From: Cycas panzhihuaensis
Lineage: Eukaryota > Cycadophyta
NCBI GenBank assembly: GCA_023213395.1
Contig: CM041465.1
Span: 14,694,001 to 14,758,000, forward strand
Direction of reading: 5' to 3'
Length of the DNA: 64,000 nucleotides
The notes beneath the pieces are model-generated. The model worked only from the letters and a program-made list of their open reading frames with translations. It was not told the origin of the DNA and made no database searches. The translations under genes were made by a program, and so were the position numbers. Every line of letters starts with the position of its first letter. Within the stretch, counting starts at the first letter, position 1. Below, one piece after another: positions 36,300 through 46,992 of this stretch.

Positions 36300-37899
36300 A
36301 CGCAGCAGGACCCACATGGCAACACCATCTTAGAGGAGGGTGAGAGATGAAGGGAGCGAGGCTGGGACCTCGCAGCAGAGGAGGAAGAGGAGCTTGGGAG
36401 GGATGTGGTCTCCAGGCAAGAGAGCAGACAGACCAAGAGAGGATACGTCATGAGGGTATGGCAACTCCACATGACCATTGTACTATAGATTTTTGGGATA
36501 GGAAAGCTTCGGACCTCCAGGGGGACCCTTATCACACATAGATGCATGATTGTACCTAGCCCCTTCAAGGATTCTGGCTTCCTCAGGCACATGGTGCCAA
36601 CACTTTGTACTATTATTCATTTTGTACATATATATACAGGGGCCATATTGGTACCCCATTTTGACACACTTTGCTTATTCTGTTGATTATGGATGTATGG
36701 ATGTAGAGATCATAGTATGGATTGATTTACATTTCACTATATCATGTATATAGAGATGCTTTCAGCTTGGATACTTTCTTTTATGCAGCATGGCACTTGC
36801 ACCAGGCACACATGATCACCCTACATGACAGGTGACCTCGCATAAGACTAGAGCAAGGCAATCATGCATGTCCCTTAGATGGGATATAGGGATCCTGCTA
36901 AGAAAGTAACTAGGCAGGTACGGATACCCCAAGAAACAGTCAAGTGGGTATATAGACTATCCCCCAAGGGCTTTTCCAAGTAGCGACTCATGCTCGGAAG
37001 CAAGCTGATTTGCATCCTTGAATGGAACCCTAACCACGAGTGTGGCAACAAATGGATATGTCTAAGCAACTGCTAATATATGAATAAAGGAGGGTGCTTT
37101 GTTGTTGAAGGAGGGTAAGCAGCTCCTTCAGAAAGGGACGTGGCTTCCTCATCAACATGCGAAGTAACCCAAGATCCAAACACACACCATGCCCCCAATG
37201 CGAAGGTGTGGTGAAGCATTTGGGAAGTAATTTAGGCTCATTTTGGAGCATTGTATCTCTCTCCTAGACGATCCTCTCTAGGCAACCTAATAGGTTGGCC
37301 CCCTGCACAAACCTTTGGACTATCATCCTTTCCTTATTTCAACCACTCTCTTACCTCTGAAAATAGGCCACTAACAAGGTAAAACTACAATGACTACAGG
37401 TTTGTCTCTTTTCTTGGTCCTCCTATCATCTGTGGTATAGGTTTTTCATGCTTCCCAGTTATGTTTACATCTCTCTAGATGATGATTATGCTATTCTTAG
37501 ATTACGTTTACATTATGTTTACTTTGTATGCGAAGGCGATGGAGCATCCCTTCATCTCCTTCCCCCTTTCTACTATTCTTTTGTTTTCTATAGGGATTTC
37601 GATCCCATTCTGTTCTCTAGGATCATACAACCCACCTAGGTGTCACCATGGGCAACCCCCAACTCACCTTTCCATCATCCTGCATATGTTTTGGGTCTAA
37701 GGCTTTGTACCCTGATGATTGAACGAGCCACGCCTCCTCTTCCTCACCCAAATATGCATTTCCCATCCACGTGATCTGTTGCGGCACTCGCCACTCACCT
37801 TGGTTACCGACACACAAGCTTTATACACCATTACTGACCAGATTGTGTCGACAACATTCACCATCATCTGACACATCCGAGCGACGAGGTTCTACTACC
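36300..37899 (+). other. BigLTR 3' internal region
   Basis: No coding motif recognised on either strand; ends at the PPT. Confidence 0.5.
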
Positions 37900-37909
37900 A
37901 AGGGGGCAA
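37900..37909 (+). other. BigLTR polypurine tract
   Basis: AAGGGGGCAA immediately before TGTTTCCTGG. Confidence 0.88.
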
Positions 37910-38088
37910 TGTTTCCTGGCCACCAGGAATGGATTGGGACACCATCACACAGGTAAGGCCAGGTATGCATATTCTCTCTTTCACTTCATTTGCTTTTACG
38001 ATTATTGAGATTTGCGTGGTTGTCTGGCTGCTAGGATTGCTTGTATGGCCTCTTGCTTGTGCGTGACATTTTGCCTATGATGACTAGG

Positions 38089-38427
38089 TGTAACAAACTG
38101 TTACACCAAAATCCCGAGATGTTAGTGAAGACCACCCAAGTGTCTAACAATACCTCCTCCACAAGGCATCGACGTCCTGACGACCCACTCTTGATGACCC
38201 ACTCTCGGTAATTTCGCACCCCATCGGGCCCCGGGCGAACACTACTATGCCGGCATTCTACCGAGGTCGTCCCCTCCAAGGTCGTCCCCTCCGAGAATCG
38301 AACTCGTGACCTTGGCTCTGATACCACTTGTAACAAACCGTTACACCAAAACCCCGAGGTGTTAGTGAAGACCACCCAAGTGTGTAACAATACCTCCTCC
38401 ACAAGGCATCGACATCCCGACGACCCA
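38089..38427 (-). mobile_element. TRIM: 339-bp terminal-repeat retrotransposon in miniature
   Basis: 99-bp LTRs at 38089-38187 and 38329-38427 (six differences by eye) flank 141 bases of interior. The PBS complement GCTCTGATACCA is at 38315-38326, giving minus orientation; the PPT is the complement of the bases after 38187. There is no coding capacity. The left side has ctagg (38084-38088), but the bases after 38427 (CTCTCT, then TR-GAG) do not repeat it. Confidence 0.88.
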
Positions 38428-38930
38428 CTCTCTTGTACCAACCTTACAGAATTCAAAAGATCCCGCAAATTACTGACGATAAAGAATCCCTCTTCGAGGC
38501 GAGGTTCCCTCCACAAAGCTCCTCAAAAGGGCTGAAAAAATTGCAGTCCAAGACTTCTTCTTCGATGATCCAAAATGATTCCGCAAATCCTCCTTAAATA
38601 GGACTAGAAAGATAGTAATAGAAGTGGGTCAGAAAAGGGGGATAAACCTGCCCAAAACTAATACTAGAAGTCGGCCATAACTCCTCCAAAAACTAATAGG
38701 CCGAAAACTTTAAATAGTCACAACTTTTGATACAGATGTTGGAATTAAGTTTAAATGCGGACCATTGGAATCGCTGCTCGTAGAGCTTTGTTTTGAATGG
38801 CCATATGCTATACTTTTGACCATATTTTGGAATGCTACAATTTCCCCCCCCCCCCCCCTTAAAATAATACTTCGCCCTCAAAGTATTAAGAAATGCTTGT
38901 AGCTCAGTCTAATCTTCCAACCACCTCCTG

Positions 38931-39794
38931 CTAGATCCTGTAAGTCATGAAGATTTGCCTCGATCTTGTGTCTTCTTTGAAATTTGCAGGCAAGCATCTT
39001 GAATTTGCCGATGTTTGTTCTTGGGACCAGGTACCTGCGACGCCTTGTTCTGAATTAAAAGGATCCTGGGACTTGTGAGGTATCTCAAATGTCTTGTCTT
39101 GGTCTTGCCTTGCATTTGCACCTTTTGTTTCCAAATGGAATGGATTTTGGAAAAAGACATTAAGGCTTTGGGAACAAAATTGATTGTGAAGGTCAAGGAT
39201 TGATGATTGCCTATTGTAGGAAAAAGAAAAGGAGGACTTGTGAACTAAGATCAAGCATAGCTTTGAAGGTATAGAAAGAAAGGATAAAATTTGGAATATG
39301 TCTTGGATGGGGATGTGAGTTCGTATAAGTTTTGTTGAACCATAACTCTTTTTGGGAGAGAAAGATGGATGGGGGATTAGTGATAGAGGTTCTTTATGAA
39401 AAAAATATTTTAATAGGGTTGTAGAATTGGTATTCAAATAAAAGAAAAGATTTAATGGAAAAAGACAATATTGATAATATGGAATTGAAGAGGCATGGAA
39501 AAGATTAGACTGGGTTTTGTAAGAGATAATACTAAGAGGTGAAACCTGACAAACAGATTGAAGTTGAAGGGTATCCTGTTGATAATTGTTTATAGGGGTT
39601 GAAGGAGTAGGTGAGTAAAGAGGTGGACTAGGGTTACCGAGAGGAATTATAATTTGACCTATGAAAAAACTAAGGTTAGGAAAATTAGGAGCATGGCTAA
39701 CTATAGGTTGAAGAGAGAAGGGCTCTTGTATTGCTATTGAACTAGGGAAAGAGAGAGGGCATACAAAACTACCGAACAAAATGTGCATGTGCAA
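38931..39794 (-). CDS. Uncharacterised 287-codon ORF in TR-GAG
   Basis: An uninterrupted minus-strand frame downstream of the gag-like ORF, in a different frame. It is rich in Ser, Pro, Phe and Ile (N-terminal part) and turns polar and Gln-rich at the end (NSEQGVAGTWSQEQTSANS). No zinc knuckle, DSG or RT motif. I do not recognise it. A long open frame in an element with roughly 8% diverged LTRs is notable, though the composition (few Asp or Trp, many Ile/Phe/Leu/Ser) could be fortuitous openness in purine-skewed DNA. Confidence 0.4.
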   Translation of the reverse strand: MHMHILFGSFVCPLSFPSSIAIQEPFSLQPIVSHAPNFPNLSFFIGQIIIPLGNPSPPLYSPTPSTPINNYQQDTLQLQSVCQVSPLSIISYKTQSNLFHASSIPYYQYCLFPLNLFFYLNTNSTTLLKYFFHKEPLSLIPHPSFSPKKSYGSTKLIRTHIPIQDIFQILSFLSIPSKLCLILVHKSSFSFSYNRQSSILDLHNQFCSQSLNVFFQNPFHLETKGANARQDQDKTFEIPHKSQDPFNSEQGVAGTWSQEQTSANSRCLPANFKEDTRSRQIFMTYRI

Positions 39795-39917
39795 TGCAAG
39801 ATCAATGGGTACCTTGCATGAGATTTGTTGAGAAAAATCTGCTTGCTCTTCATTGTCTTTATACTGCTCTTGTGTAACTTCACCTTGGATTTCCTCTCTG
39901 ATATTGAAATGAGACTC

Positions 39918-40313
39918 TTATGTTGCTTGTGCATGCTCCAAGTCTTCTACGTTGTCATATTGTTTTCTCTGGGCTAAATCTCGTTCTAGCACTTGCAAAA
40001 CCTCTAGGATCTCCTCATCAATAATGTCTTCTTCTTGCACTTCCTCATCTGCTTGAACCACACCTTGCTTATGTTCTTTAAAAGTTGCGGTAGCCGCCTC
40101 TGAAAATTGGTACCATAGAAAAGGTTCTTTAGCCCAATTAATGAACCACTCATAAGCTCGTCCATTCAATATCATTTCTAATAATGGTCCATATTCTTCC
40201 ATTTCTGTATCAGATGTAAACTCAAAATCTTCTATCCATATTTTCATGCCCTCATAATCCTCCAAATTAAAAAAGTCTGTCTCCATTTTTTTCTCAGGCT
40301 TTATATGTTCCAC
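39918..40313 (-). CDS. gag: TR-GAG gag-like protein, 131 codons
   Basis: The minus-strand frame starts about 45 bases after the PBS. The reading DYEGMKIWIEDFEFTSDTEM and LLEMILNGRAYEWFINWAKE follows the retrotransposon gag pattern (aromatic-W-I-x2-F-E, then a helix with AxxW). It would be a short capsid-like protein lacking a zinc knuckle. The C-terminal third is acidic (ADEEVQEEDIIDEEILE), probably helical. It ends at 39918. Small elements of this kind are thought to be moved by partner Ty3/gypsy elements. Confidence 0.65.
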   Translation of the reverse strand: MEHIKPEKKMETDFFNLEDYEGMKIWIEDFEFTSDTEMEEYGPLLEMILNGRAYEWFINWAKEPFLWYQFSEAATATFKEHKQGVVQADEEVQEEDIIDEEILEVLQVLERDLAQRKQYDNVEDLEHAQAT

Positions 40314-40357
40314 GTGTTCTTCTCATGTTCTACTTTGCCCTTTCCCTTCGAAACGAA

Positions 40358-40369
40358 GCTCTGATACCA
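40358..40369 (-). promoter_or_regulatory. TR-GAG primer-binding site
   Basis: GCTCTGATACCA, two bases from the right LTR. Confidence 0.93.
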
Positions 40370-43300
40370 CTTGTAGCAACCTTACAGAATTCAAAAGATC
40401 CCGCATAAATTCGACGATAAAGAATCCCTCTTCGAGACGAGGTTCCCTCCACAAAGCTCCTCAAAAGGGCCGAAAATACTACAGTCCAAGACTTCTTCTT
40501 CGATGATCCAAAATGATTCCATAAATCCTCCTTAAATAGACGGCCGAAAGATAGTAATAGAAGTCGGTCAGAAAAGGGGGATAAGCCTGCCCAAAACTAA
40601 TACTAGAAGTCGGCCATAACTCCTCCAAAAACTAATAGGCTGAAAACGTTAAATAGTCATAACTTTTGATACAGATGTCGGAATTAAGTTTCGTCTGGAC
40701 CGTTGGAATCGTCATTCAGAGAGCTTTGTTTTGAATGGTCATATGATATACTTTTGACCATATTTTGGAATGCTACACTAGGACTCTAGTCCAATGGCAT
40801 AATAGCTCCCAGGTAATCTCCCTCCCAGTTATGGGTACTCATGGGCCTCCGTAGCCTGACTCACATGCCCCTTAATTTGTTCCACGCTCGTTCAGTCGCA
40901 TCTTCCCCATTTTCTCTCCACTTTATCTATCACTTGATTCATCCAAAGTAGTTTGTTGGGGAGTTTTTGTGGATGAATGCATCCTATTGCTTGTACATTA
41001 CGAGATTTCCCTCTGTATCTCATTAGGGTTCATTGCCTAATCTTTGTCCATACTCTGACACCTTGATTGTCGTCATCCTCACGAGGTTTTGACCCAGTTT
41101 GATGATTTTATCATGCATTTTTGCCAGTTGTTAGTGTATGGGATGGCCCGAGACTAATGTACAGACCTCTAGGGGGAGCTCCAGGCCTCTGCCAGGGAGT
41201 TCTAACCTATTTTTTATCAATACTTACCATTTTCTATTATTTTAATGATTTTGTTGTTGCCCTGCATTGAATCTGTCGATTCCGCTCTAATAGTTGTGCC
41301 CCACTAATATATTCATGAGACTGTGAATATATTAGCACTGTCATGAATATTTTCGTGGGGTGGTATTGCTCTGATTAAGCTACGGCGACTAATTCTTGCA
41401 TTAATTGCTAGGCGGCACATGATCTCGCCTCGAGACCAGCCCAGATCAGGCCCCAACAGTCCCAAGGCCTCACCAAACCAACAAAAACCCAAATTTAAAC
41501 TCATTAGGGATCTCTCCAAGCATTCTATAATCATCCATTCTCAAGTTTTTACACAAAAAGTCTCTTCTACTCTCTCCAACACATATTACTCTACAGAATT
41601 CACATGTTTTCTCTGTAGCAAGACAAGAAAACAGCACAAGAGCAACTGAGGGAAAGGAAGACAAAGCCAAGGCAAGCTAGGAGGATTCTTCAAGCAATCA
41701 AACAGCCAAGGAATCCCTCTTTTCTTCCACAAAATGCAAGTTTCTTCTTCCCAAAAGTTGCTCTCTTCACATGAAAGTTGTCAAGGTTATATGAAAAATC
41801 TATTTTTCTCGAGTTTTCCTTGTTAGAACCCCTTCATTTGATGGTTTCATCTTGTTTTTTTTATATGTGCAATCCTAGATTCATGATTTAAATCGATTTC
41901 ATTTTAGTTTAGAGTCATTTTCACCAAAGCAAGGAGGCAACACCTCCATTTTGCTACCCAACTTTTTCCTCATAGACTAAATCTGCTAGCCTACAAAAGT
42001 AGGGAGGCCAAACCAAGCCAAGGGAGCTTGTGAGGAGGTTCATAGGCTGGAGTTCTGACTCCTAAAGCCACCTTCCACTCGTGTAATCCCCTCCCCCCTA
42101 CTTTGAGGCATCTTTCCTTATGTTTCCATCACTAGTATTGGATTTTGTTCATTGTGAGGCTTATACAAACATCCATTGACCTTGTACTCATTTGCAACAC
42201 CTAGCCAAGTGAGCTACCAATAGCTCATAGGGATTCACCACCATATAGAGGAGCTTGCCATCCTAAGGCAACACCCCTTACCACCCTCCTTTTACATTTG
42301 TTCTGATTGTTGCACACAAAAAAATAGTAAACAAGAAACATACAACATTTATTTCTTCTTGGCTTAGAAATAGACACACTAACTTTGTTTTATCAAGATA
42401 CACACATATATACATACATACCTTGCTTGTGGGAGGCATTGTTTCTCTTGTGTTATAGGTTGGAGACCTTCTTTGCAAACCAATGCAACATATTACAAAA
42501 GGTAATATTTCATTTGTTTTGAGTTCGTTTCCATTTCTTTTTCTCATTATTTCATAATTGGGGAAGGTAAGTCCCACTTGGAGGTTAGGGGAAGGTAAGG
42601 AAGCCCCTCCCTCCAACTCTGACAACTCTTGTGGAAATCAATGAAAGCAAAGACATCGGCAACTTGTGGAAGCGCATTGCAAGGAGCATCAACAAGAGGC
42701 ACAACAACAACAGCATCGAATTTTGTAATTGGGTGTACTCCTCTTGACTCATTCTTCCTCTCCTCTTTGTTTCCCTCGTTCTACCTTTGGTTTCACATGT
42801 TAAAGAAAAAGGAATTAAAAGTCTTCTTTGTTGAGTAGTTTCTTTGATTGCATGTTGCAAAGGGAAGAGGGGAAAGGAGCATATCATTTGCATTCATTCT
42901 AGGAATACTTGATAGATCCCTAATCATCCAAAGGAAGTTAATCCTCCTCCTATCGAAGAGGAGGCATATTCACACAAAGTAATGTCCTACACTACACGTT
43001 TCCTTTCCCTCTTTTCACATTTTAGCCTCATTGCATTCACTTGAAGGTAAAAGAGAGCAAGGGGGTGAAAAGGGGAAAAGTTGCATATTTTCTTATATAC
43101 TCATTTTAGACTTTTTGCATATTTCATTTCCTTTTTGCAACAACCATTTTTGCATAAGACTAAAGCTCTACCTCGAACACACAAAAGAGGCCAAACTACA
43201 TCCTAACAACATAGAAATCATAAACTTAAAAGACCATTTTGTTCTTTTTTGGAAACCCAAGAAGAGCCTGCAACCTAGTTGCCATAAGATATCCACGACT

Positions 43301-43821
43301 TTCCTCCGCTCTTCTTTCTTCATACTCCCACACCATCCTGCTCTTCTTGTTACCAAAGAAAAGTTTGCAACTTAGTTATTTTTGGATAGTTGTGGCATTG
43401 TCTCCTCCTTATGATCTCAACACTCAAAACCCTACCCCTTTGACGATAAACTCCTAAACTCCGAGTAGACATGTTAGAGCCTTCGCTCATTTTGTCGTTA
43501 CCTTGCTCCTTCTTCGCTTGTCTTCTTTTCCGAAAGGAGGTTTAGCCCCTCTTCTCTCCCTCTAAGGATAGGAGAGCCCTACTTAGGCTATTCGGTAGCC
43601 TGAAGATGCCTCCTTGCCCTATTCGAATTGAGAGAGATATTTAGAGGAAAAGAGAAGGATAACACGTGAGTTGCAGGTCCCCAAACATACATTTCGACTT
43701 CCGAACACCATTTGTGGGTAATTTATCTTTCTTCGAGATCTCTAGACCCTTTTCGTAACCTTAGTATTTGTCTAGAGTGCTTCATCCTTAGTGACTCCCC
43801 CATAGGTACGCTTCCACTATC

Positions 43822-44380
43822 CGCAAGTAAATAAGCAAGTGGAGAGTATAAATTAAATTTTAAAATTGGCATTATCTAAAATTTGTAATCAACGACGAAC
43901 AAACTGGGCAAAACATCTTCATTTTATACTACGAGCCGATAGGACAACAATAAAAAGACCCCATAAGCAAACCTCATTTCAGTTGGTCTATGGGTTAGAG
44001 GTCGTACTTCCTCTTAAATTTCAGATAGAAAGTTTGCGAATAACATCTCAACTACGGCTATCAGAAGATGATTCACGGGACCAACAATTTTTAGATTTAA
44101 TAAAATTAGATAAAAAACGGACAAGGGCTTTGTGGGAATTAAAAGTGGAAAAGAAGAGACAGAAAGCTTGGCATGATCGACATCTTAAAGTCTCGCAATT
44201 TTAACAAGGAGATCTCGTACTTCTGTATGATAGTAAATTTCGCATAAAGCTAGGGAAACTAAAACTACGATGGCTCGGTCCATATAAGGTGAACGAAATT
44301 CGGCCTAATATAACAGTGCAACTCTAACAACTCAATGGAACACTGCTTGATAAACCAGTCAATGGAAATCGACTGAAATG
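43822..44380 (+). pseudogene. pol: Gy1 integrase C-terminal half
   Basis: Resumes with NKQVES (the catalytic Glu region) at 43,827. KLALSKICNQRRTNW and QLVYGLEVVLPLKFQIES follow, with the GPY/F module LRWLGPYKV at about 44,265 and NGRNLK-like end residues. A stop at 44202 precedes the GPY module. Joined to 30180-30722 it completes one integrase. This establishes that BigLTR inserted into Gy1. Confidence 0.92.
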
Positions 44381-44477
44381 ATATATAATAAGTTGAAAAA
44401 AAAAAAGTACCAGAAACCATGGGAGCAGATTTTCCTCAATGATTTCAAATTATAGAATTTTAAAGAAATGGTCAAGG

Positions 44478-44702
44478 AAGCAGAACGGTTGCAACATCGG
44501 ATGCAAAAGGTTGCAACCAAGAAAGCAGAATGGTTGCAACCTGGGATACAAAAGGTTACAACCAAGGAAGCAAAGTGGTTACAACCCAGGACACAGAAGG
44601 TTACAACCAAGGAAGCAGAATGGTTGCAACGTAGGACGCAAAAGATTGCAACCAAGGAAGTAAAGTGACTACAACCCAGGACGTAGAAAGGTGATTATAA
44701 CC
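44478..44702 (+). repeat. Five-copy 45-bp minisatellite
   Basis: Copies start at 44478, 44523, 44568, 44613 and 44658, each close to AAGCAGAATGGTTGCAAC plus 27 further bases. The period is a multiple of three, and one frame (44439-44663) stays open as 15-residue repeats (KQNGCN...KRLQPR). Confidence 0.95.
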
Positions 44703-44885
44703 ATAATTTGGAATGATAGTGGTTTTGCATGGTTGATAGGTTACAAGGCAACGAGGTTGGAAAGCGAAAAATAACCAGGAAACTCTGAAAGTAATTACAA
44801 GAAGATCAGAATGAAGAATACTGGGGATATTCAGATTAACTTTCGAGAGATAGATGATGAAAGAATTAGAAACGATTAGTGTAAT

Positions 44886-46440
44886 ATGCCAAAAGAGGAT
44901 GTGAGAAAAGTAAACTTGACAAGGGCAAGGTTTGCACAATATGTGCAAATAGCAGTGTTTCTAGGAGCTACGGAATTTATAACTGTAATGGTTCAAATGG
45001 TGGCCTATCAACATGATCTTCTAAACACCTTAGCAAAAGTTATTGCACGAGTCTCAAGGTTATTCAATTCAGGCGATGAGGTGTCCAGGGATAAGAGAAT
45101 CCCACAGGAACAAACGACAAAGCAATTAGATGCACAAATATCATATATTTCTACATCTGGTATTCATATCACCAGCATTGTGGATGACCTTAGGCGTTGG
45201 ATAGCTCATTTTCGTTTTACCCGAGTGATTTTAAGCCAGAAAAATCTGTGTACCTACAGAGATAAGATCTGCGCTTCTATGAGTGGCGAAGGGGGATAAG
45301 TTTAGGAAATCTCACAAAAAAGTTGCATAACATCAAAGCCGACCCACAATCTATATTTTTTTATCATCAGAGTTTGTTTCAAGGATTGTTGTATTCATAA
45401 TGCCCCATATTAGAATTACTTGCGGCAGAACAAGGACAATCGGTTATGACTGAATGGATCAACTACTTTAGAAGGCAAGAAAAAATTTGATGTGGTGAAA
45501 TTCAAGATAAAGTGAAGGACCATTTCCTAAGAAAAAGTCAACAGGGTAACCTTCAATTTACACCACCATAGGGAAAAAAGGGGAAACAGCAACAAGAAGA
45601 GGCAACCTCATCAATCGATGAAGATACACAAGAGAAGCTGAAGGAGAATGTTGAACAGATGGCTAAAGAGGAAAGAAACAAAAAAGATGAGATTAGAAGA
45701 GGAAAGCAAAAGATAGAAGAAGAGGGAGTGTCGATTAAGAAGGACGTTAAGGAAGAAGTACACATTGATCAATCAGCCCCGCCGCTTGTGATGTCTACAA
45801 TGACAGAAAAAGAGAGAAAAGGAAAAAAGAAAAAAGGTCGCAAAAAAAGCCAAGTAAGAAATAATTAAAATTTTGAATAGTCAATTGGCTGAGGTGGATT
45901 TCAATTTCAGTAATGCGGAATTAGCAGAGAAAGGAATCGATCCAATAGACTATTAGCCACATAATGTGGCACATTGGAAGGTTTCATTCCTAGCTAAAGT
46001 TATTCGACAACTGGTAAGTGAACTTGAAGCTCAAAGCAAAAGGCCACCAGTAGACTTGTAGTTGATTCAAAAGGCAGAGGATTAGTTGATCGCTTGCAAA
46101 GCAAAGCTGGAATTCTTGATTAAATTTATTTTGCATTGGGTTGGGGATATATCTAGAGTTGATCATTTGGTACCAATCTTCAATGCTATGATTACCGAGC
46201 AAATCCCACAGGGATTGGAAAAGGTAATACGTAAGTTGGGAGCCTAGATTATGCAAACACGAGAAGATGTCGAATACACCAACCATTTTTAGTCAATGAT
46301 TTCTTCATTAAGAAGAAATTTGTTGTCTATGGAAACAAGGAAGAGCAAACTGGAGAAGAAAATGGAACAACTACACTCAAAGGAGAAGCCAACAATGGCC
46401 CACCTACAAGTGTTGCACAATGTTGTAATCCTTTATAACT
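44886..46440 (+). pseudogene. Gy1 extra 3' coding region (accessory ORF), broken
   Basis: Between integrase and the 3' LTR. The first frame (44886-45299, 137 codons) is alpha-helical in character and has no known motif. After a one-base-type shift the frame continues from 45302 to 45868 with three stops, becoming highly charged (KEERNKKDEIRRGKQKIEEEG) and ending in a Lys-rich tail. Further fragments to 46,440 (ELEAQSKRPP, RKSKLEKKMEQLHSKEK) predict coiled coil. Similar extra frames are known downstream of integrase in some plant Ty3/gypsy lineages; the function of this one is unknown. Confidence 0.55.
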
Positions 46441-46630
46441 ATTACAAGAAGTAAGAAGTAGGGCATAAATCTACCTTATACTGTTTATCGACCAGGCCTG
46501 CAATAGATTCACACCGAAATAGCCAAAATCAGGAAGGAACGAGAGGGTTAATTTTTTTTTTGTGACATTTTAATTTTAAAATTTTGTTGCTTACGAGTGG
46601 AAATACTCGTAAGTTTTGTGGCGAGAGAAG

Positions 46631-46992
46631 TGTGTGCAAGCAAATTAGTTGTAACCAGATTAATGTAATTCATCTGATAAAGGAACAGTTGCAACCAATT
46701 TTAGTTTGCGGTTACAAAAGACAAAGAATAAATGTAAGGTGGCATGTGGAAAACAACTACTTTGTATAGATTATACGCACCCGCGTATCTTGTACTTGCT
46801 ATATATTGTTCCAGAGACTGTGTACTGCTTCGGGTTGTCTCTAGTTGTGAGAGGACCAGAGCAACTCATCATAATGAAATGATTATGGTTTTTGCCCCAT
46901 GGAATCATTGTATTCAGAATACTTAATTGAACGATTGTTTTCACTGTTGCCTCTTGTGCCTACTTATGTGTGTCGATAGGTAGAAGCACACA
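46631..46992 (+). repeat. Gy1 3' LTR
   Basis: 362 bp, preceded by the purine-rich GCGAGAGAAG and followed by the duplication ctaac. Confidence 0.9.

Larger units (their letters stand above)
38434..40777 (-). mobile_element. TR-GAG: non-autonomous LTR element with gag-like ORF only
   Basis: 406-bp LTRs at 38434-38839 and 40372-40777 (about 8% diverged by eye) run TGTA[C/G]CAACC to AATGCTACA. The PBS complement is at 40358-40369 and the PPT is a 15-base C run on the plus strand (38844-38858), so it reads on the minus strand. The 1.5-kb interior has two intact minus-strand frames (40313-39918 and 39794-38931) and no protease, RT or integrase. This fits the TR-GAG class. Its right side carries ctagg, matching the left side of the neighbouring TRIM. 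Confidence 0.88.
30723..43816 (+). mobile_element. BigLTR: LTR retrotransposon with 3.2-kb LTRs and no recognisable pol
   Basis: LTRs 30723-33944 and 37910-43816 (the latter holds an internal insertion of about 2.7 kb) flank an interior of only 3.96 kb. The ends are T[G/A]TTTCCTGG and GCTTCCA, with a perfect 5-bp duplication ctatc (30718-30722 and 43817-43821). The PPT AAGGGGGCAA at 37900-37909 gives plus orientation. The interior encodes a plant-mobile-domain-like segment and coiled-coil stretches but no protease, RT or integrase motif. LTRs are nearly as long as the interior, which is unusual. Confidence 0.9.
37910..43816 (+). repeat. BigLTR 3' LTR, interrupted by TRIM/TR-GAG block
   Basis: 37910-38088 and 40783-43816 align with 30723-33944; the 38089-40777 block and the second ctagg copy are extra. 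Confidence 0.92.
24409..46992 (+). mobile_element. Gy1: Ty3/gypsy LTR retrotransposon with full gag-pol order, split by BigLTR
   Basis: LTRs 24409-24784 and 46631-46992 are flanked by a perfect 5-bp duplication ctaac (24404-24408 and 46993-46997). Order inside is gag with zinc knuckle, protease, RT, RNase H, integrase (split at 30722/43822), then an extra coding region before the 3' LTR. Integrase after RNase H makes it Ty3/gypsy. The C-terminal GPY module and the extra 3' frame recall the Tat/Athila side of the family, which is inference. Without BigLTR it would be about 9.5 kb. Confidence 0.93.

Noticed and set aside
38293-38326. Possible tRNA gene from PBS plus B-box-like words
   Set aside because: No cloverleaf can be formed, and the PBS half is explained by the TRIM structure. 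Kept only as a curiosity in the findings.
38844-38858. 15-base C run as an assembly artefact or telomere-like tract
   Set aside because: It sits exactly where the TR-GAG polypurine tract must be on the minus strand.
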